Origin: Alteromonas sp. KUL49
Lineage (GTDB): Bacteria > Pseudomonadota > Gammaproteobacteria > Enterobacterales > Alteromonadaceae
Length of the DNA: 64,000 nucleotides
Reading direction: 5' to 3'
Assembly: GCF_006538345.1 (NCBI RefSeq)
Contig: NZ_BJKL01000007.1
Location: 124,001 to 188,000, forward strand
The notes under the pieces were generated by a model. It worked only from the letters and a program-made list of their open reading frames with translations, was not told the DNA's origin and searched no databases. Positions 1-9,182 of this stretch are shown here, in pieces (the stretch's first letter is position 1; each line of letters opens with the position of its first letter). Made by a program: the position numbers and the translations under genes.

Positions 1-282
1 TGCACTTTCGGTGTTGGCTATAGTGGCGCGGGACATGGGCGATTGCTCATCCATAGATTTCAATTGCTCAAGCACTGCCGAAAGGCGCTCAAACGAAAGA
101 TTTTCGAGGGTAACCTCACCACAATTAGACTGATAAACTAACTTAAATGTTTGCTCTAAATAGAAGACCTTGCCGGTATCCTTCCATTGAGACTTTACTT
201 CGCCGGTACTTAACGATTTTCCAGAGCTTGGATGAGAGTTTTTTCTCAACAACGTCGACATCTTTGCGATTAGGCTAAACAT
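1..282 (-). CDS. Hypothetical protein, 3' end outside window
   Basis: An open frame starts with ATG at 282-280 and runs off the left edge of the window after 94 codons without a stop. The N-terminus is Ser/Lys-rich (MFSLIAKMSTLLRKNSH) with no clear signal peptide or membrane segment. It follows the gene at 295-744 by 12 bp on the same strand, so the two are probably co-transcribed. I do not recognise a family. The ribosome-binding site is weak (GACGG), so the start is uncertain. Confidence 0.5.
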   Translation of the reverse strand, partial: MFSLIAKMSTLLRKNSHPSSGKSLSTGEVKSQWKDTGKVFYLEQTFKLVYQSNCGEVTLENLSFERLSAVLEQLKSMDEQSPMSRATIANTESA

Positions 283-294
283 AGACCGTCACAT

Positions 295-744
295 TCAAAA
301 TTTGTGGGCAGATGCATAACTATCACATCGCTTAGCGTCAATAATAACAACAGCAAATACACGGCCTTGCTTGTCCGACATGTGGTGCACCAAAGTTATA
401 CCCAAAGAATAAATCTCTCGCTTAAAAACACCGCATTGTTCATAAAGCTCTGCTGTTGTTGTAGACGTAAAATGCGCGGAATGCGCTCGACTCATTCTCC
501 CAAAGTCTAAGCTTCCATTGAGATAGCGCCTTTCCACGGTAGAATCTTTAATCGTAATATCAGTGAGATACCAAGCATCACTAACCCGCAGCGGTAACAA
601 CTCGGCCTGGCTTTCCAACAAATCATAAAACCCTGAACCGGTGGCGCTAACTGCGCGAGCAACCACACTGCTCACTAGAGTACACAATACAGCACAACAC
701 ACGGCTACCGAAACAAAAAGTCTGATGCCTGTGACTCTATACAC
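295..744 (-). CDS. Small exported or membrane-anchored hypothetical protein
   Basis: A 149-residue protein with one N-terminal hydrophobic segment (about residues 8-32, rich in V, A, C and L) that can serve as a signal peptide or anchor, followed by a polar domain of about 115 residues. Three cysteines lie in the hydrophobic segment or just before it, and two more are in the domain (CGVFK, KRCDS). There is no lipobox-like arrangement that I trust. It lies upstream of the partial gene at 1-282 and is divergent from 902-1315. Family and function are not recognised. Confidence 0.55.
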   Translation of the reverse strand: MYRVTGIRLFVSVAVCCAVLCTLVSSVVARAVSATGSGFYDLLESQAELLPLRVSDAWYLTDITIKDSTVERRYLNGSLDFGRMSRAHSAHFTSTTTAELYEQCGVFKREIYSLGITLVHHMSDKQGRVFAVVIIDAKRCDSYASAHKF

Positions 745-901
745 GTTACCTCCAAAAGCAGAACTGAACTTATTTTGAGTCTAATACCGTAAGATTAGTA
801 AGTAACAGTCTAGTTAGATCACAACTGCGACGAAAATGAACAAAACATAATATGAGAACCGCTAAGAAGCATTAGGCTTTATACAAACACCGGAAACAGC
901 G

Positions 902-1315
902 ATGTACGACTTTAAACAACTTCTTAATGGATTTGACATCAACAATGCGCCAATCGATACCCTGTTGGTATTGCGCGTAACATTAGACAAGGCTGATCCC
1001 ATACAAGATATTGAGCAGGATCTCTTGGACCTACCCGACTTCCCTGAACGACTTTTTGAAAGTTACGTCGACGAATGGAAGTCCTTTATCAAACGTCAAT
1101 GTAAAGTCCATAATATTGGCCTTGGTACCGCCTCTCGTGAAAAGCTCGTGAACAAACTCCAAGCGCTTTTTTCAGAGCGCGAGCCATGGTGTAAAAAGGT
1201 GCTACAACTCGGCCTTGAGCAAATAACCTACGTTACTCAAATACAAAGCTCAGAAAATATTCAGGTGCTTACCTCATCTCGTAAAAGAGCCATCGAAAGA
1301 CTGCTGAGTTTATAA
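902..1315 (+). CDS. Hypothetical cytoplasmic protein, 137 aa
   Basis: A soluble, mostly helical-looking protein without signal peptide or membrane segment. It is acidic in its first half (repeated D/L motifs such as QDIEQDLLDLPDF) and more basic toward the C-terminus (SSRKRAIERLLSL). A GGAA sequence sits about 6-8 nt before the ATG, which supports the start. It stands alone between a divergent small gene and a TonB-dependent receptor. I do not recognise a family and assign no function. Confidence 0.6.
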   Translation: MYDFKQLLNGFDINNAPIDTLLVLRVTLDKADPIQDIEQDLLDLPDFPERLFESYVDEWKSFIKRQCKVHNIGLGTASREKLVNKLQALFSEREPWCKKVLQLGLEQITYVTQIQSSENIQVLTSSRKRAIERLLSL

Positions 1316-1473
1316 AAATCAAGTCAGAATACAGTTCGAAAAAAAGTCAAAACGTTCAACTAGCCAGATAGTACGACTAAATTACTGATACATCTTGAGT
1401 TCCGACGAGCCGAGGGTTAATCTACCGGCCTCTTTTGTTATGTTATATCATTTCTATAATTATGAGGCTGAAC

Positions 1474-3588
1474 GTGAAACACACACTTCCTAAGTTTACA
1501 CTCGCACCATTGGCTCTAGCCTTAAGTACGCAGGTTAGCTTTGCCCAAACCACTGAGACTGACACTGCAGACATTGAAGTTGTTACCGTTGTGCAATCAA
1601 AACAAGCGTATCAAGGCGATTTTACTCGCCTAGAAACACCTCAGGCTGAGCTGAGGTTAGATTCAGAAACACTGCAGGACTTTGGCGCCATTGATCTTAC
1701 TCAAGCACTTGATTTATCGGCCTCAGTTGCACGTCAAAACAACTTTGGTGGACTGTGGAATAGCTTTGCTATTCGCGGATTTGTTGGCGATGAAAACTTA
1801 CCAAGCAACTACCTAGTCAACGGGTTTAATGCCGGTCGTGGTTTTGGCGGTCCTCGTGATTTATCAGGCATAGAATCGGTAGAAGTACTAAAAGGGCCAA
1901 GAGCTGCGTTATTTGGCCGAGGTGAACCAGGTGGAACAATAAACCTTGTCACTAAGCGACCTACATTTGATGAGAGTGGTGAGTTTAGAGTATCTGTAGG
2001 AAGTTGGAGTCGCTATCGTACCGATGTAGATTACACAACACCGGTATCTGACGACGTAGCCATAAGACTCGTTGGCTTTTTTGAGGACGCTGAGAGCTTT
2101 CGCGATACGGTAGAAACCACAAAGCATGGTTTCAGCCCATCCATAGCATGGCGTATTAGCGACGATAGCCAATTGACCTATGAGCTGGAATACAGCAACC
2201 AAGAAATCCCATTTGACCGCGGTATTGTTGAAATCAATGGCGATTTAGACGCACTTCCAGCAAGTCGTTTTCTTGGTGAGCCGGGCGATGGTCCCATCGA
2301 AACAGAAGTACTAGGGCATCAGCTAGAGTTGCAGCATGACTTTAGTGATGATTGGAGCGGCCTTGTTGGCGTTAACTTCAGAGACACATCTCTCGAAGGT
2401 TTTGCCACTGAGAATGGTTTTGGTAGTGTTAGCGAAGATGGCGATTTCAGCCGTTTCCGTAGATATCGTAAATACGATGCCACCTACTATGTTTTGCGCG
2501 CGGAACTGAGTGGTGAGTTTGAAACCGCTGGTTTAACCCACCGTATTATTCTGGGTGTCGACAAAGACGAATTCGAAAATGATCAGTTCTTCCTTCGTGT
2601 TCGTGATGGGCAAGGTGGCAGTGTCAGTCAAAGCATCAATGTATACAACCCTGTATACGGCAGCTATGAGCTACCAGAGCCGCTACCCAATACAGACAGA
2701 GTAGAAACTCAAGAATCCTTTGGTGTCTATGTACAAGACCAAATCAGCGTAACAGACAGTATTGATGTTCGAATCGGTGCGCGTTTTGATGATTACAAAC
2801 AAGAACTTGTGAACCGACGTTCTGATCCCTACTCGATTACTGAACAAACTGAATCACGCTTAAGTCCTCAGTTAGGGTTAGTGTTCAAAAGCTCTGAAAA
2901 CTTGTCTTTCTATGCGGTTTACGGAGAAAACTTTAGACCACTCTCTGGCACCGATAAAGACGGGAATGGCCACGAACCAAATCAATCAACATCGATTGAA
3001 GCGGGAGCAAACTTCCTACTTAACAAGGGTAACATCCAAGGTACGGTGGCATTATTCAATGTTAAGCAAGACAGTATCCTTGTGGTAGATGACGTAAATA
3101 CCTTTACCACCGCGGCCATTGGTGAAGCCGAGAGTAAAGGTGTCGAAGTGGATATCGTAGGAAATATCAAAGACGATCTGAGTGTTTGGTTCTCATATGC
3201 TTACATAGACGCCGAAACAAAAAATCAATTCTTTGATGCGAACTTTGGTTTTGATGTAGAGCCGGGTAGCCCACTATTAAACGTACCTGAGCAGCAACTG
3301 ACACTGCAGTTAGTACAAGAACTAAACATTGGTGGGTCACCAATGTCTTTGGGCGGTGCTATTGTTCACGTAGGTAAACGAAATGGTTTCTTTGGTGCGG
3401 ACTTTGAGTTACCAAGCTACACCACGGTACGGCTATTCTCTACTTACGAACTCACGCCAGAAGTAGAGCTTCGACTAGAAGTAGATAACTTGCTTGATGA
3501 TCGTTACTACCCAAATTCATTCTCGAATACTTGGGTACAACCTGGCGCGCCAAGAAACTTTACATTATCAGCGTCATACAGCTTCTAA
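1474..3588 (+). CDS. TonB-dependent siderophore receptor
   Basis: Outer-membrane gated barrel that imports ferric siderophores using energy from an inner-membrane TonB-ExbB-ExbD complex. The 704-residue product has a Sec signal peptide ending near QVSFAQ, a plug domain with the typical IRGF, NGFNAGRG, GIESVEVLKGPRAALFG and EPGGTINLVTKRP motifs, and a long beta-barrel ending in aromatic Phe (SYSF), as outer-membrane proteins do. I chose the GTG at 1474 because GAGG lies 6 nt upstream; an ATG at 1462 is the alternative. It resembles the ferrichrome/Fiu type. The substrate cannot be read from sequence, and no siderophore genes or clear Fur box are adjacent. Confidence 0.9.
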   Translation: MKHTLPKFTLAPLALALSTQVSFAQTTETDTADIEVVTVVQSKQAYQGDFTRLETPQAELRLDSETLQDFGAIDLTQALDLSASVARQNNFGGLWNSFAIRGFVGDENLPSNYLVNGFNAGRGFGGPRDLSGIESVEVLKGPRAALFGRGEPGGTINLVTKRPTFDESGEFRVSVGSWSRYRTDVDYTTPVSDDVAIRLVGFFEDAESFRDTVETTKHGFSPSIAWRISDDSQLTYELEYSNQEIPFDRGIVEINGDLDALPASRFLGEPGDGPIETEVLGHQLELQHDFSDDWSGLVGVNFRDTSLEGFATENGFGSVSEDGDFSRFRRYRKYDATYYVLRAELSGEFETAGLTHRIILGVDKDEFENDQFFLRVRDGQGGSVSQSINVYNPVYGSYELPEPLPNTDRVETQESFGVYVQDQISVTDSIDVRIGARFDDYKQELVNRRSDPYSITEQTESRLSPQLGLVFKSSENLSFYAVYGENFRPLSGTDKDGNGHEPNQSTSIEAGANFLLNKGNIQGTVALFNVKQDSILVVDDVNTFTTAAIGEAESKGVEVDIVGNIKDDLSVWFSYAYIDAETKNQFFDANFGFDVEPGSPLLNVPEQQLTLQLVQELNIGGSPMSLGGAIVHVGKRNGFFGADFELPSYTTVRLFSTYELTPEVELRLEVDNLLDDRYYPNSFSNTWVQPGAPRNFTLSASYSF

Positions 3589-3608
3589 TACGCCGTTATG
3601 TAACTCTC

Positions 3609-3632
3609 GCAGCGAGCTAGTCAGCTCGCTGC
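3609..3632 (+). terminator. Hairpin after the siderophore receptor gene
   Basis: A perfect 10-bp stem (GCAGCGAGCT / AGCTCGCTGC) with a 4-nt loop lies 20 bp after the receptor stop codon. The run that follows is not U-rich, so it may be a weak or factor-assisted terminator or an mRNA 3'-end stabiliser. Confidence 0.45.
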
Positions 3633-3657
3633 AACTTACTCCATATTGAGAGATGTT

Positions 3658-4819
3658 ATGGGAAACGAAAATACATATCCAACTCGGATTGCGTCCATAG
3701 ATTTGTTGCGGGGCTTAGTGATTCTCATCATGATGGTGGACCACGTACGTGAACGCGTTTTTTATGCATACCCCTGTGGGTGACCCGATTAACGATTCTG
3801 TGTCAACTGAACTCTTCTTCACTCGTTACGCCACCCACTTTTGTGCGCCTATTTTTATTTTTCTCGCAGGTATGTCTGCTTATCTATACGCACACCCTAC
3901 AAACAAGCCACACAGATCACCCACGAGTTTTCTACTCAAACGCGGCATTGTGCTCATTGCCATTGAAGTAGTGTTGTACTATCTAGTCTGGATAGACTAC
4001 ATCGCCACGACCGTATGGTTACAAGTTTTATGGGCCATTGGTGTAAGTATGATTGGTCTTGCTTTCGCGTGTCACCTTCCTAAATTGGCAATAGGAGCGT
4101 TAGGTTTAGTCATAGTATTCGGCCACAATGCATTGTCACCGATAACATTTGTTCCAGGAGAGTGGGGATATGTTATGTGGTCAATCTTACATGACCAAAA
4201 CGACCTGGGGACAATTTTTGGATTTAAGTTTCGCGCGTCATACCCAGTGCTACCTTGGTTCGGTGTCATTCTACTTGGCTACTTCGCAGGTCCAATTTAC
4301 ACCAAGGCTTTCGACGCTATTGCCCGTCGTAAACTACTCATTGTCGGTGGCTTTATTAGCTTATTTATATTATTGACAATCCGTTGGCTGAACTTTTATG
4401 GTGAAACACTGCCATGGAGCATACAAGACTCGGCAATAGCCACAGTAAGGGACTTTCTCAATTTCAGCAAATATCCACCGTCTTTGAACTACCTTCTTAT
4501 AACGCTTGGATTCGGTGCTTTTGTTTTAGCGTGGTTAGACACGATTAAAGAAAAAAACCCAGTATTCAGACTTCTGAAGGTTTATGGTTCAGTGCCTATG
4601 TTCGCCTATATTGTTCACTTATATGTTTTATTGGCGGCATACTGGATATTCTATGGAATAGTAGGTGCTCCCCATGGAACTCGATTTGGTTTGGACTCAG
4701 TTGCGCAGATATGGATTGGTGCAGCGATGCTAATTGCCTTGTTGTACTATCCTGCGAAACGATTCTCTAATTACAAACACAAAGAGAAGCATAACAAGCC
4801 CTGGTTGAGCTACTTCTGA
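3658..4819 (+). pseudogene. DUF1624/HGSNAT-like membrane acyltransferase, frameshifted
   Basis: Polytopic inner-membrane protein related to heparan-alpha-glucosaminide N-acetyltransferase-like (DUF1624) proteins. The family N-terminus, RIASIDLLRGLVILIMMVDH, is encoded from ATG 3658 but hits TGA at 3781-3783. The rest (about ten hydrophobic segments, ending YFGKR-like in LLYYPAKRF) continues in the +1 frame to 4819. The two frames join at a run of six T at 3742-3747: with five T the protein reads through as DHVRERVFMHTPVGDP and is 386 residues, a normal length. So the gene is either broken by one extra T or the base is a sequencing error. Its transferred group and acceptor are unknown. Confidence 0.8.
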
Positions 4820-4865
4820 TGCACCATTATTCTACGACCCAGACTAGGGTCGAGATACAAAAAAG

Positions 4866-4888
4866 CCGCTTTAAAAGCGGCGTTTTTT
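4866..4888. terminator. Bidirectional terminator between convergent genes
   Basis: GCCGCTT and AAGCGGC arms with a short loop are followed by T6 on the plus strand and preceded by A5, giving a U-tract in both directions. It separates the plus-strand acyltransferase from the minus-strand TonB operon. Confidence 0.85.
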
Positions 4889-4906
4889 AATGGTTTAAAC
4901 GGTGTA

Positions 4907-6232
4907 TTATTCGGCGTCTAATTCGGCAGCCAATCGCTCTGCCTGATCTTTCTCAGACTGAACAAACTGCTTCCATTGACGAGCCATAGCACGGCTTTTG
5001 TCGTGGGCTTCTGCTTCTGCCAATTGATTTAATGCCAAAGCATATTGCTTCATGTTGTAAAGCGACATACCTTTGATTAAGTACACTAAACCTGGGTTGC
5101 GCATTTCACCTTTTTCAATAGCACGGTCAGCCGCTTCAATAGCTTCCTCGAAACGCTCTTCGTTTAGAAGAATTTGAGCCACTTGCGCGTCTATCTCACC
5201 ATCTTCAGACAGCTCCGCCGCCTGCATCATTACAGGAATGGCTTTGTCTTGCTCTTTGGCTAGTGTCCAGCTTTGACCTAGGAACTTAAGGTTTCTTAAG
5301 TTGCTCTCAAGTACACCATCATTCATTGCTTGTTCCATAAGCAAGGCACCTTTAAACGGCGCTCTGTGATAGTAGTAAAGCTGCGCTAGATTGAAGATAT
5401 CTGCCGCTGACTCTACATAGCCTTGCTGATAAGCAGACTCCATGATTGCCAACTGCTTACGCTCTTCACCTAATTCACCATACATACCTGCTAACTGGAT
5501 CCAGTACTTAGGTTCGCTGTATAGTTTCACTAGCTTAACAAGTACATCTTTTACTTGTTCTGGCTGCTTGAGCTCGTAGAAAATAGCACGCTGAAGAATC
5601 AACCATCCCTCATCAGGCAACATACCTTCCGCCTCGTGTTCTACTATGGCTTGCGTTATCCAATCTCGCGCTTCTGCGTACTGTTTGTTTTGATAGTATG
5701 CTTGTGCTTTCAATACTTTATTTTTTGGTGGAATAACACCGGTATTGATCGCTTCCCAACGCTCCAAAAACTCGATAGTACGTGAATAGTTACCCTGCAT
5801 TAGGTGAAGCTGGGCAAGACTGAACAGGGTGGTCATTTCAAATCGTTCAGGAATTGGTTGTTGATCAACTACCTTTTCGAACGACTCAAGGGCCATGTCG
5901 TAATCTTCGTTGTTGTAATAAATAAAGCCGAAGAAGTTATACATCATGGCTTTCTCATAGCTATTCATTGAGCTTGATTTTTCTTCAACCTCTTTAAGAA
6001 TAGCGATGGCTTCTTCAACATTACCCGCTTCATCAGCAGCAGTTTGAGCACGGGATAGCTGCTCGTATACTTTTGAGCGAAGTGTAGGTACACGACGGGT
6101 GGGTCTGTCACTAGCACGTTGCTCTTGGGCCACAGCTTCGGTAGAAACAACCATTGATGGTACGGTTACCGTTGCAGATGCAATTGCAAACGTAATGGCG
6201 CTTAGTAGCTTGTTCGTTTGTTTCTTCATCAT
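4907..6232 (-). CDS. TPR protein of the TonB2/TtpC operon
   Basis: Exported tetratricopeptide-repeat protein of 441 residues. It has a signal peptide (TFAIASATVTVPSMVVSTEAVAQ) and at least eight helical TPR-like units (for example residues about 90-125, NFFGFIYYNNEDYDMALESF, and about 375-420, YLIKGMSLYNMKQYALALNQL). It is the last gene of DUF3450-ttpC-exbB-exbD-tonB-TPR and probably acts in the periplasm as a scaffold for that complex; this role is inferred from position. I start it at ATG 6232, 4 bp after the tonB stop; ATG 6229 and 6244 are alternatives. The same gene order, with a TPR gene after tonB, is known from other marine gammaproteobacterial TonB2 systems. Confidence 0.8.
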   Translation of the reverse strand: MMKKQTNKLLSAITFAIASATVTVPSMVVSTEAVAQEQRASDRPTRRVPTLRSKVYEQLSRAQTAADEAGNVEEAIAILKEVEEKSSSMNSYEKAMMYNFFGFIYYNNEDYDMALESFEKVVDQQPIPERFEMTTLFSLAQLHLMQGNYSRTIEFLERWEAINTGVIPPKNKVLKAQAYYQNKQYAEARDWITQAIVEHEAEGMLPDEGWLILQRAIFYELKQPEQVKDVLVKLVKLYSEPKYWIQLAGMYGELGEERKQLAIMESAYQQGYVESAADIFNLAQLYYYHRAPFKGALLMEQAMNDGVLESNLRNLKFLGQSWTLAKEQDKAIPVMMQAAELSEDGEIDAQVAQILLNEERFEEAIEAADRAIEKGEMRNPGLVYLIKGMSLYNMKQYALALNQLAEAEAHDKSRAMARQWKQFVQSEKDQAERLAAELDAE

Positions 6233-6236
6233 ACGA

Positions 6237-6846
6237 TTACCCATCAATTTGGAAAGTAATACGGTTTTGCACACCAGAAACTTCGGTGGCTTCGCCATTT
6301 ACTACCCGCGGCTTATATTTAAACTTCATCGCAGCATCTATTGCGGCTTGTTCGAAGATTCCCTGAGGATTGGCTTCAACAACAATAGGGTCGCGAACTG
6401 CACCTTGTTTAGTTACCGTAAACTCAACAATAACAAACCCTTCGATACCACGCTGCAATGCACGACGAGGATATACTGGAGCCACTTTAACAATAGGAAG
6501 ATATTCACCATCGCCTGACTCGAGTGCCAGTCCACCATCTAGTGAAATATCGTCACCCACATCAGCACCAAAATCCATTGAGTTACCCTCTGCATTAGGT
6601 GTTGGAGAATCCATTTGTGGCTGCTCCATCTGCGGGGGTGGCTGCTCTGGCTTAGGTGGCTTTTTGGGTTTACGATCGGTTTTCTCGACCTGTTCGTCTT
6701 GTTTCACACGAACAAAGTCAAGCACACTACCCTTAGGCGGTTCTGTTAGGGCGCTGCCTCCCATCTTGATCAGCGATTGCATCAAGAAAAACCAGGCCTA
6801 ACGTTATCGCAAGGGATATTACAAATGCGATTAAATATCGTGGCAT
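6237..6846 (-). CDS. tonB: TonB energy transducer (TonB2 type), frame broken after the anchor
   Basis: Couples proton-motive force from ExbB/ExbD to outer-membrane receptors. The main frame has a Pro/Lys linker (KPKKPPKPEQPPPQ) and the TonB C-terminal domain (PIVKVAPVYPRRALQRGIEGFVIVEFTV; YKPRVVNG near the end). The membrane anchor MPRYLIAFVISLAITLGL is encoded from ATG 6846, 3 bp after exbD, but in another frame. Removing one base from the A5 run at 6787-6791 (T5 in the coding strand) joins them as GLVFLMQSLIKMGG and gives 202 residues, the usual size of short TonB2 proteins. Without the anchor TonB should not work, so I suspect sequence error first and real mutation second. Confidence 0.85.
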
Positions 6847-6849
6847 GAT

Positions 6850-7257
6850 TTATTGCTCTTGGGCTGCAATCGAAACATCGTATACGCCCGCTGCACGAGA
6901 CGCGTCCATAACTTTAATCAAAGTCTCTGTTGTTGCTTTCTTATCCGCTTGGATAACAACAGTGCCTTGAGGATTTTCAGCGTGCAAACGTTCGATGTTT
7001 GCTTGTACTGCTCGTACATCGATACGACGCTTGTTAATCCAAATCTCACCTTTATCCGAGATAGCAATCAAAATGTTCGCACGGTCTTTCTTAACCGCAG
7101 TAGCCGCTTCAGGACGGTTTACATCGATACCTGCTTCTTTCACAAAAGACGCTGTAACGATAAAGAAGATCAACATGATAAATACAACGTCCAGCATGGG
7201 CGTCATATCGATATTTGCTTCTTCCTCATCAACCAAATTTTGAAAGTGCTGCTTCAT
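6850..7257 (-). CDS. exbD: ExbD-family biopolymer transport protein
   Basis: Inner-membrane partner of ExbB and TonB that lines the proton path. It has 135 residues, normal for the family: a short cytoplasmic N-terminus, one membrane helix with the essential Asp (MTPMLDVVFIMLIFFIVTASF, Asp about residue 23) and a periplasmic domain ending in the typical GVYDVSIAAQ. It sits between exbB (29-bp gap) and tonB (3-bp gap) in the Pho-box-preceded operon. Confidence 0.93.
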   Translation of the reverse strand: MKQHFQNLVDEEEANIDMTPMLDVVFIMLIFFIVTASFVKEAGIDVNRPEAATAVKKDRANILIAISDKGEIWINKRRIDVRAVQANIERLHAENPQGTVVIQADKKATTETLIKVMDASRAAGVYDVSIAAQEQ

Positions 7258-7286
7258 AATAAATACCTTACCTTAACGCCGGAGCA

Positions 7287-7805
7287 TTAACGTTGAATAG
7301 ACAATGCATCCTCAAGATGCGTGCGTTCTGATTTCACCATGCGGTTTAACCAAGTAGAGGCAAATACGCCTGAAAGTGCGCCAACCATTCCCGCCATAGT
7401 TGGGATAGTTGCTTTTGATACACCTGACGCCATAGAACGAGCATTACCCGAACCTGAAATCGCCATTACATCAAACACTTCAATCATACCGGTTACCGTA
7501 CCCATCAAGCCTAGTAGCGGACATAACGCAACTAGCGACTGAATAATGGGAATGCTGCCGTTTAGGCGCATGGTTAACTCTGAAATCATTTTCTGACGAA
7601 CTTGTTCCGCAAACCAAGAAGAGCGGTCGCTTCTAGCATCCCAAAGGGTTACCGCTTGCTTCTTAGCTTGTTTATGCCAAACCATCAGATACATGGCACG
7701 CTCGAGGATCAAAAGCCACATAACGAATATCAGCAGACCGATGACCAGGAGAACCTGGCCACCTGTTTCTGTGAAATCGCGAATTGCTTCCAGAAACTCG
7801 ATCAT
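7287..7805 (-). CDS. exbB: ExbB/TolQ/MotA-family proton channel (ExbB2)
   Basis: Proton-channel subunit of 172 residues with three membrane segments: near residues 15-35 (GGQVLLVIGLLIFVMWLLIL), about 85-110 (ALCPLLGLMGTVTGMIEVFDV) and about 130-155 (TIPTMAGMVGALSGVFAS). The LLGLMGTVTGMI motif is the family signature. It starts 2 bp after the ttpC stop, so translation is coupled. It is the short ExbB of the pair; the larger TtpC precedes it, the arrangement described for Vibrio TonB2 systems. Confidence 0.93.
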   Translation of the reverse strand: MIEFLEAIRDFTETGGQVLLVIGLLIFVMWLLILERAMYLMVWHKQAKKQAVTLWDARSDRSSWFAEQVRQKMISELTMRLNGSIPIIQSLVALCPLLGLMGTVTGMIEVFDVMAISGSGNARSMASGVSKATIPTMAGMVGALSGVFASTWLNRMVKSERTHLEDALSIQR

Positions 7806-7807
7806 GA

Positions 7808-9169
7808 TTAGCCTCGCTCAGCGCGCTCTGCGATAACCCCAGAGGCTTGCTCTTGAAGGATATAAACAATGTTCTTACTACGGGTGTTAAGCATTGCGTA
7901 AAGTAAAGTCATTGGGATAGCAACAACAAGACCTAGTACCGTAGTTACAAGTGCAGTTGAAATACCACCTGCCATTAGTTTCGGGTCACCTGTTCCGAAC
8001 AAGGTAATTGCTTGGAAGGTATTGATCATACCGGTTACTGTACCTAGTAGACCCATAAGCGGTGCCACTACAGAGATGATCTTAATAATGGTTAGGTTGC
8101 GACCTAGTTTCGGTACTTCGCCAAGAATTGCTTCAGTTAAGTGAAGCTCTAGTGCTTCAACGTCAGCATCTGGATGCTCGTCACGTACTTTAAGTACACG
8201 ACCAAGTGGGTTGTTAGTCTTAACTTCTTTGCTCTTAAGCTGGCTGTTAACCTTCATGCGAATCAAGCTTAGTGAAACTAGGCGTTCTAGAGCTAGTAAT
8301 AGGCCGAAAGCACCAACGATAAGAATGATGTAACCTACCGGTCCACCCTGCTCTACACGCTCTTGCAAGTTAGGCGCTTGAACAAGAAGACCAAGGATAG
8401 ATCCACCGGTTGGGTCGATACCGAATTGAACTAGCTCGCCGTTTGAAGCTTGTAACTCAGCAGCAGAAGCCATGTAACGGTCAGCAGGTTGACGAATAAG
8501 TTCTGAAACCGTACCAGTCACACCGTTGTATTCAAGAAATTTACCGTCTGCAACCAACGCAAAAGGACCTACGCGAACAACGCTCTTGTTCACCTTAGCA
8601 CCACCAGCCTCAACAACATCAGTAGTAAAGCTTGTTACCTTGCCTGACTCTGTCATTTCGCGTTGCATCTCGTACCAAACACGCTCAATTTCTTCAATTG
8701 AGGCTAGTTTAGAACTTGAACCCATGCTTTGTGCCATTTCATCGAGGAATTCAGAACGGCCAGAGATTTGTGCAGAAATCATAGAGTTATAGAATTTGTT
8801 CTTTGTGTCGCCAGCCACTTGCTGAAGTACACCAAACAATTCTTTAAGTGAACCAAGACGAGTATCAAGTGCACCGTTAAGGTCACCCAATTTAAACTCG
8901 TTTTCTTCAAACTGTGTTTCTAAACGCTCAGAATCAAGAAGTAACTGGTCACGGCGAGCGAGTGTTTCACGCAAAATACGCTCTTGTTCGCTTCGCTGTG
9001 CAATGAAATCTGCTTCACGTTGTTTGTTTTGCTCTGACTGTGCGAATTGACCCGCTTCAAGCTGTGCAAGTAGTGCGTCTAAATCAAGTGCGCGTTCGTT
9101 TGCCACTGCACCCATGCTGATGCTCAGCGCCGCTAGACCAACAGCAATACGTTTTACTGTATTAAACAT
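7808..9169 (-). CDS. TtpC-like MotA/TolQ/ExbB proton channel with periplasmic domain
   Basis: Large ExbB relative (453 residues) of the TtpC type, the extra component that Vibrio TonB2 systems need. In order: signal peptide (IAVGLAALSISMGAVA), a coiled-coil-rich periplasmic region (about 25-120), a further periplasmic domain to about 280, then three membrane segments with the channel motif PLMGLLGTVTGMINTFQA near residue 385. I start at ATG 9169 because AGAGG (9179-9183) is 9 nt upstream; ATG 9175 is possible. It overlaps nothing and is followed 2 bp later by exbB. The role in energising the neighbouring receptor is inferred from family and operon. Confidence 0.9.
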   Translation of the reverse strand: MFNTVKRIAVGLAALSISMGAVANERALDLDALLAQLEAGQFAQSEQNKQREADFIAQRSEQERILRETLARRDQLLLDSERLETQFEENEFKLGDLNGALDTRLGSLKELFGVLQQVAGDTKNKFYNSMISAQISGRSEFLDEMAQSMGSSSKLASIEEIERVWYEMQREMTESGKVTSFTTDVVEAGGAKVNKSVVRVGPFALVADGKFLEYNGVTGTVSELIRQPADRYMASAAELQASNGELVQFGIDPTGGSILGLLVQAPNLQERVEQGGPVGYIILIVGAFGLLLALERLVSLSLIRMKVNSQLKSKEVKTNNPLGRVLKVRDEHPDADVEALELHLTEAILGEVPKLGRNLTIIKIISVVAPLMGLLGTVTGMINTFQAITLFGTGDPKLMAGGISTALVTTVLGLVVAIPMTLLYAMLNTRSKNIVYILQEQASGVIAERAERG

Positions 9170-9182
9170 TATCATCAACCTC

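Noticed and set aside
1316-1473. Fur box upstream of the siderophore-type receptor
   Set aside because: I found no stretch close to the GATAATGATAATCATTATC consensus in this interval.
6370-6801. Plus-strand open frame opposite tonB
   Set aside because: Low-complexity Ser/Pro/Gly shadow of the Pro/Lys-rich TonB linker; the TonB domain on the other strand is clear.
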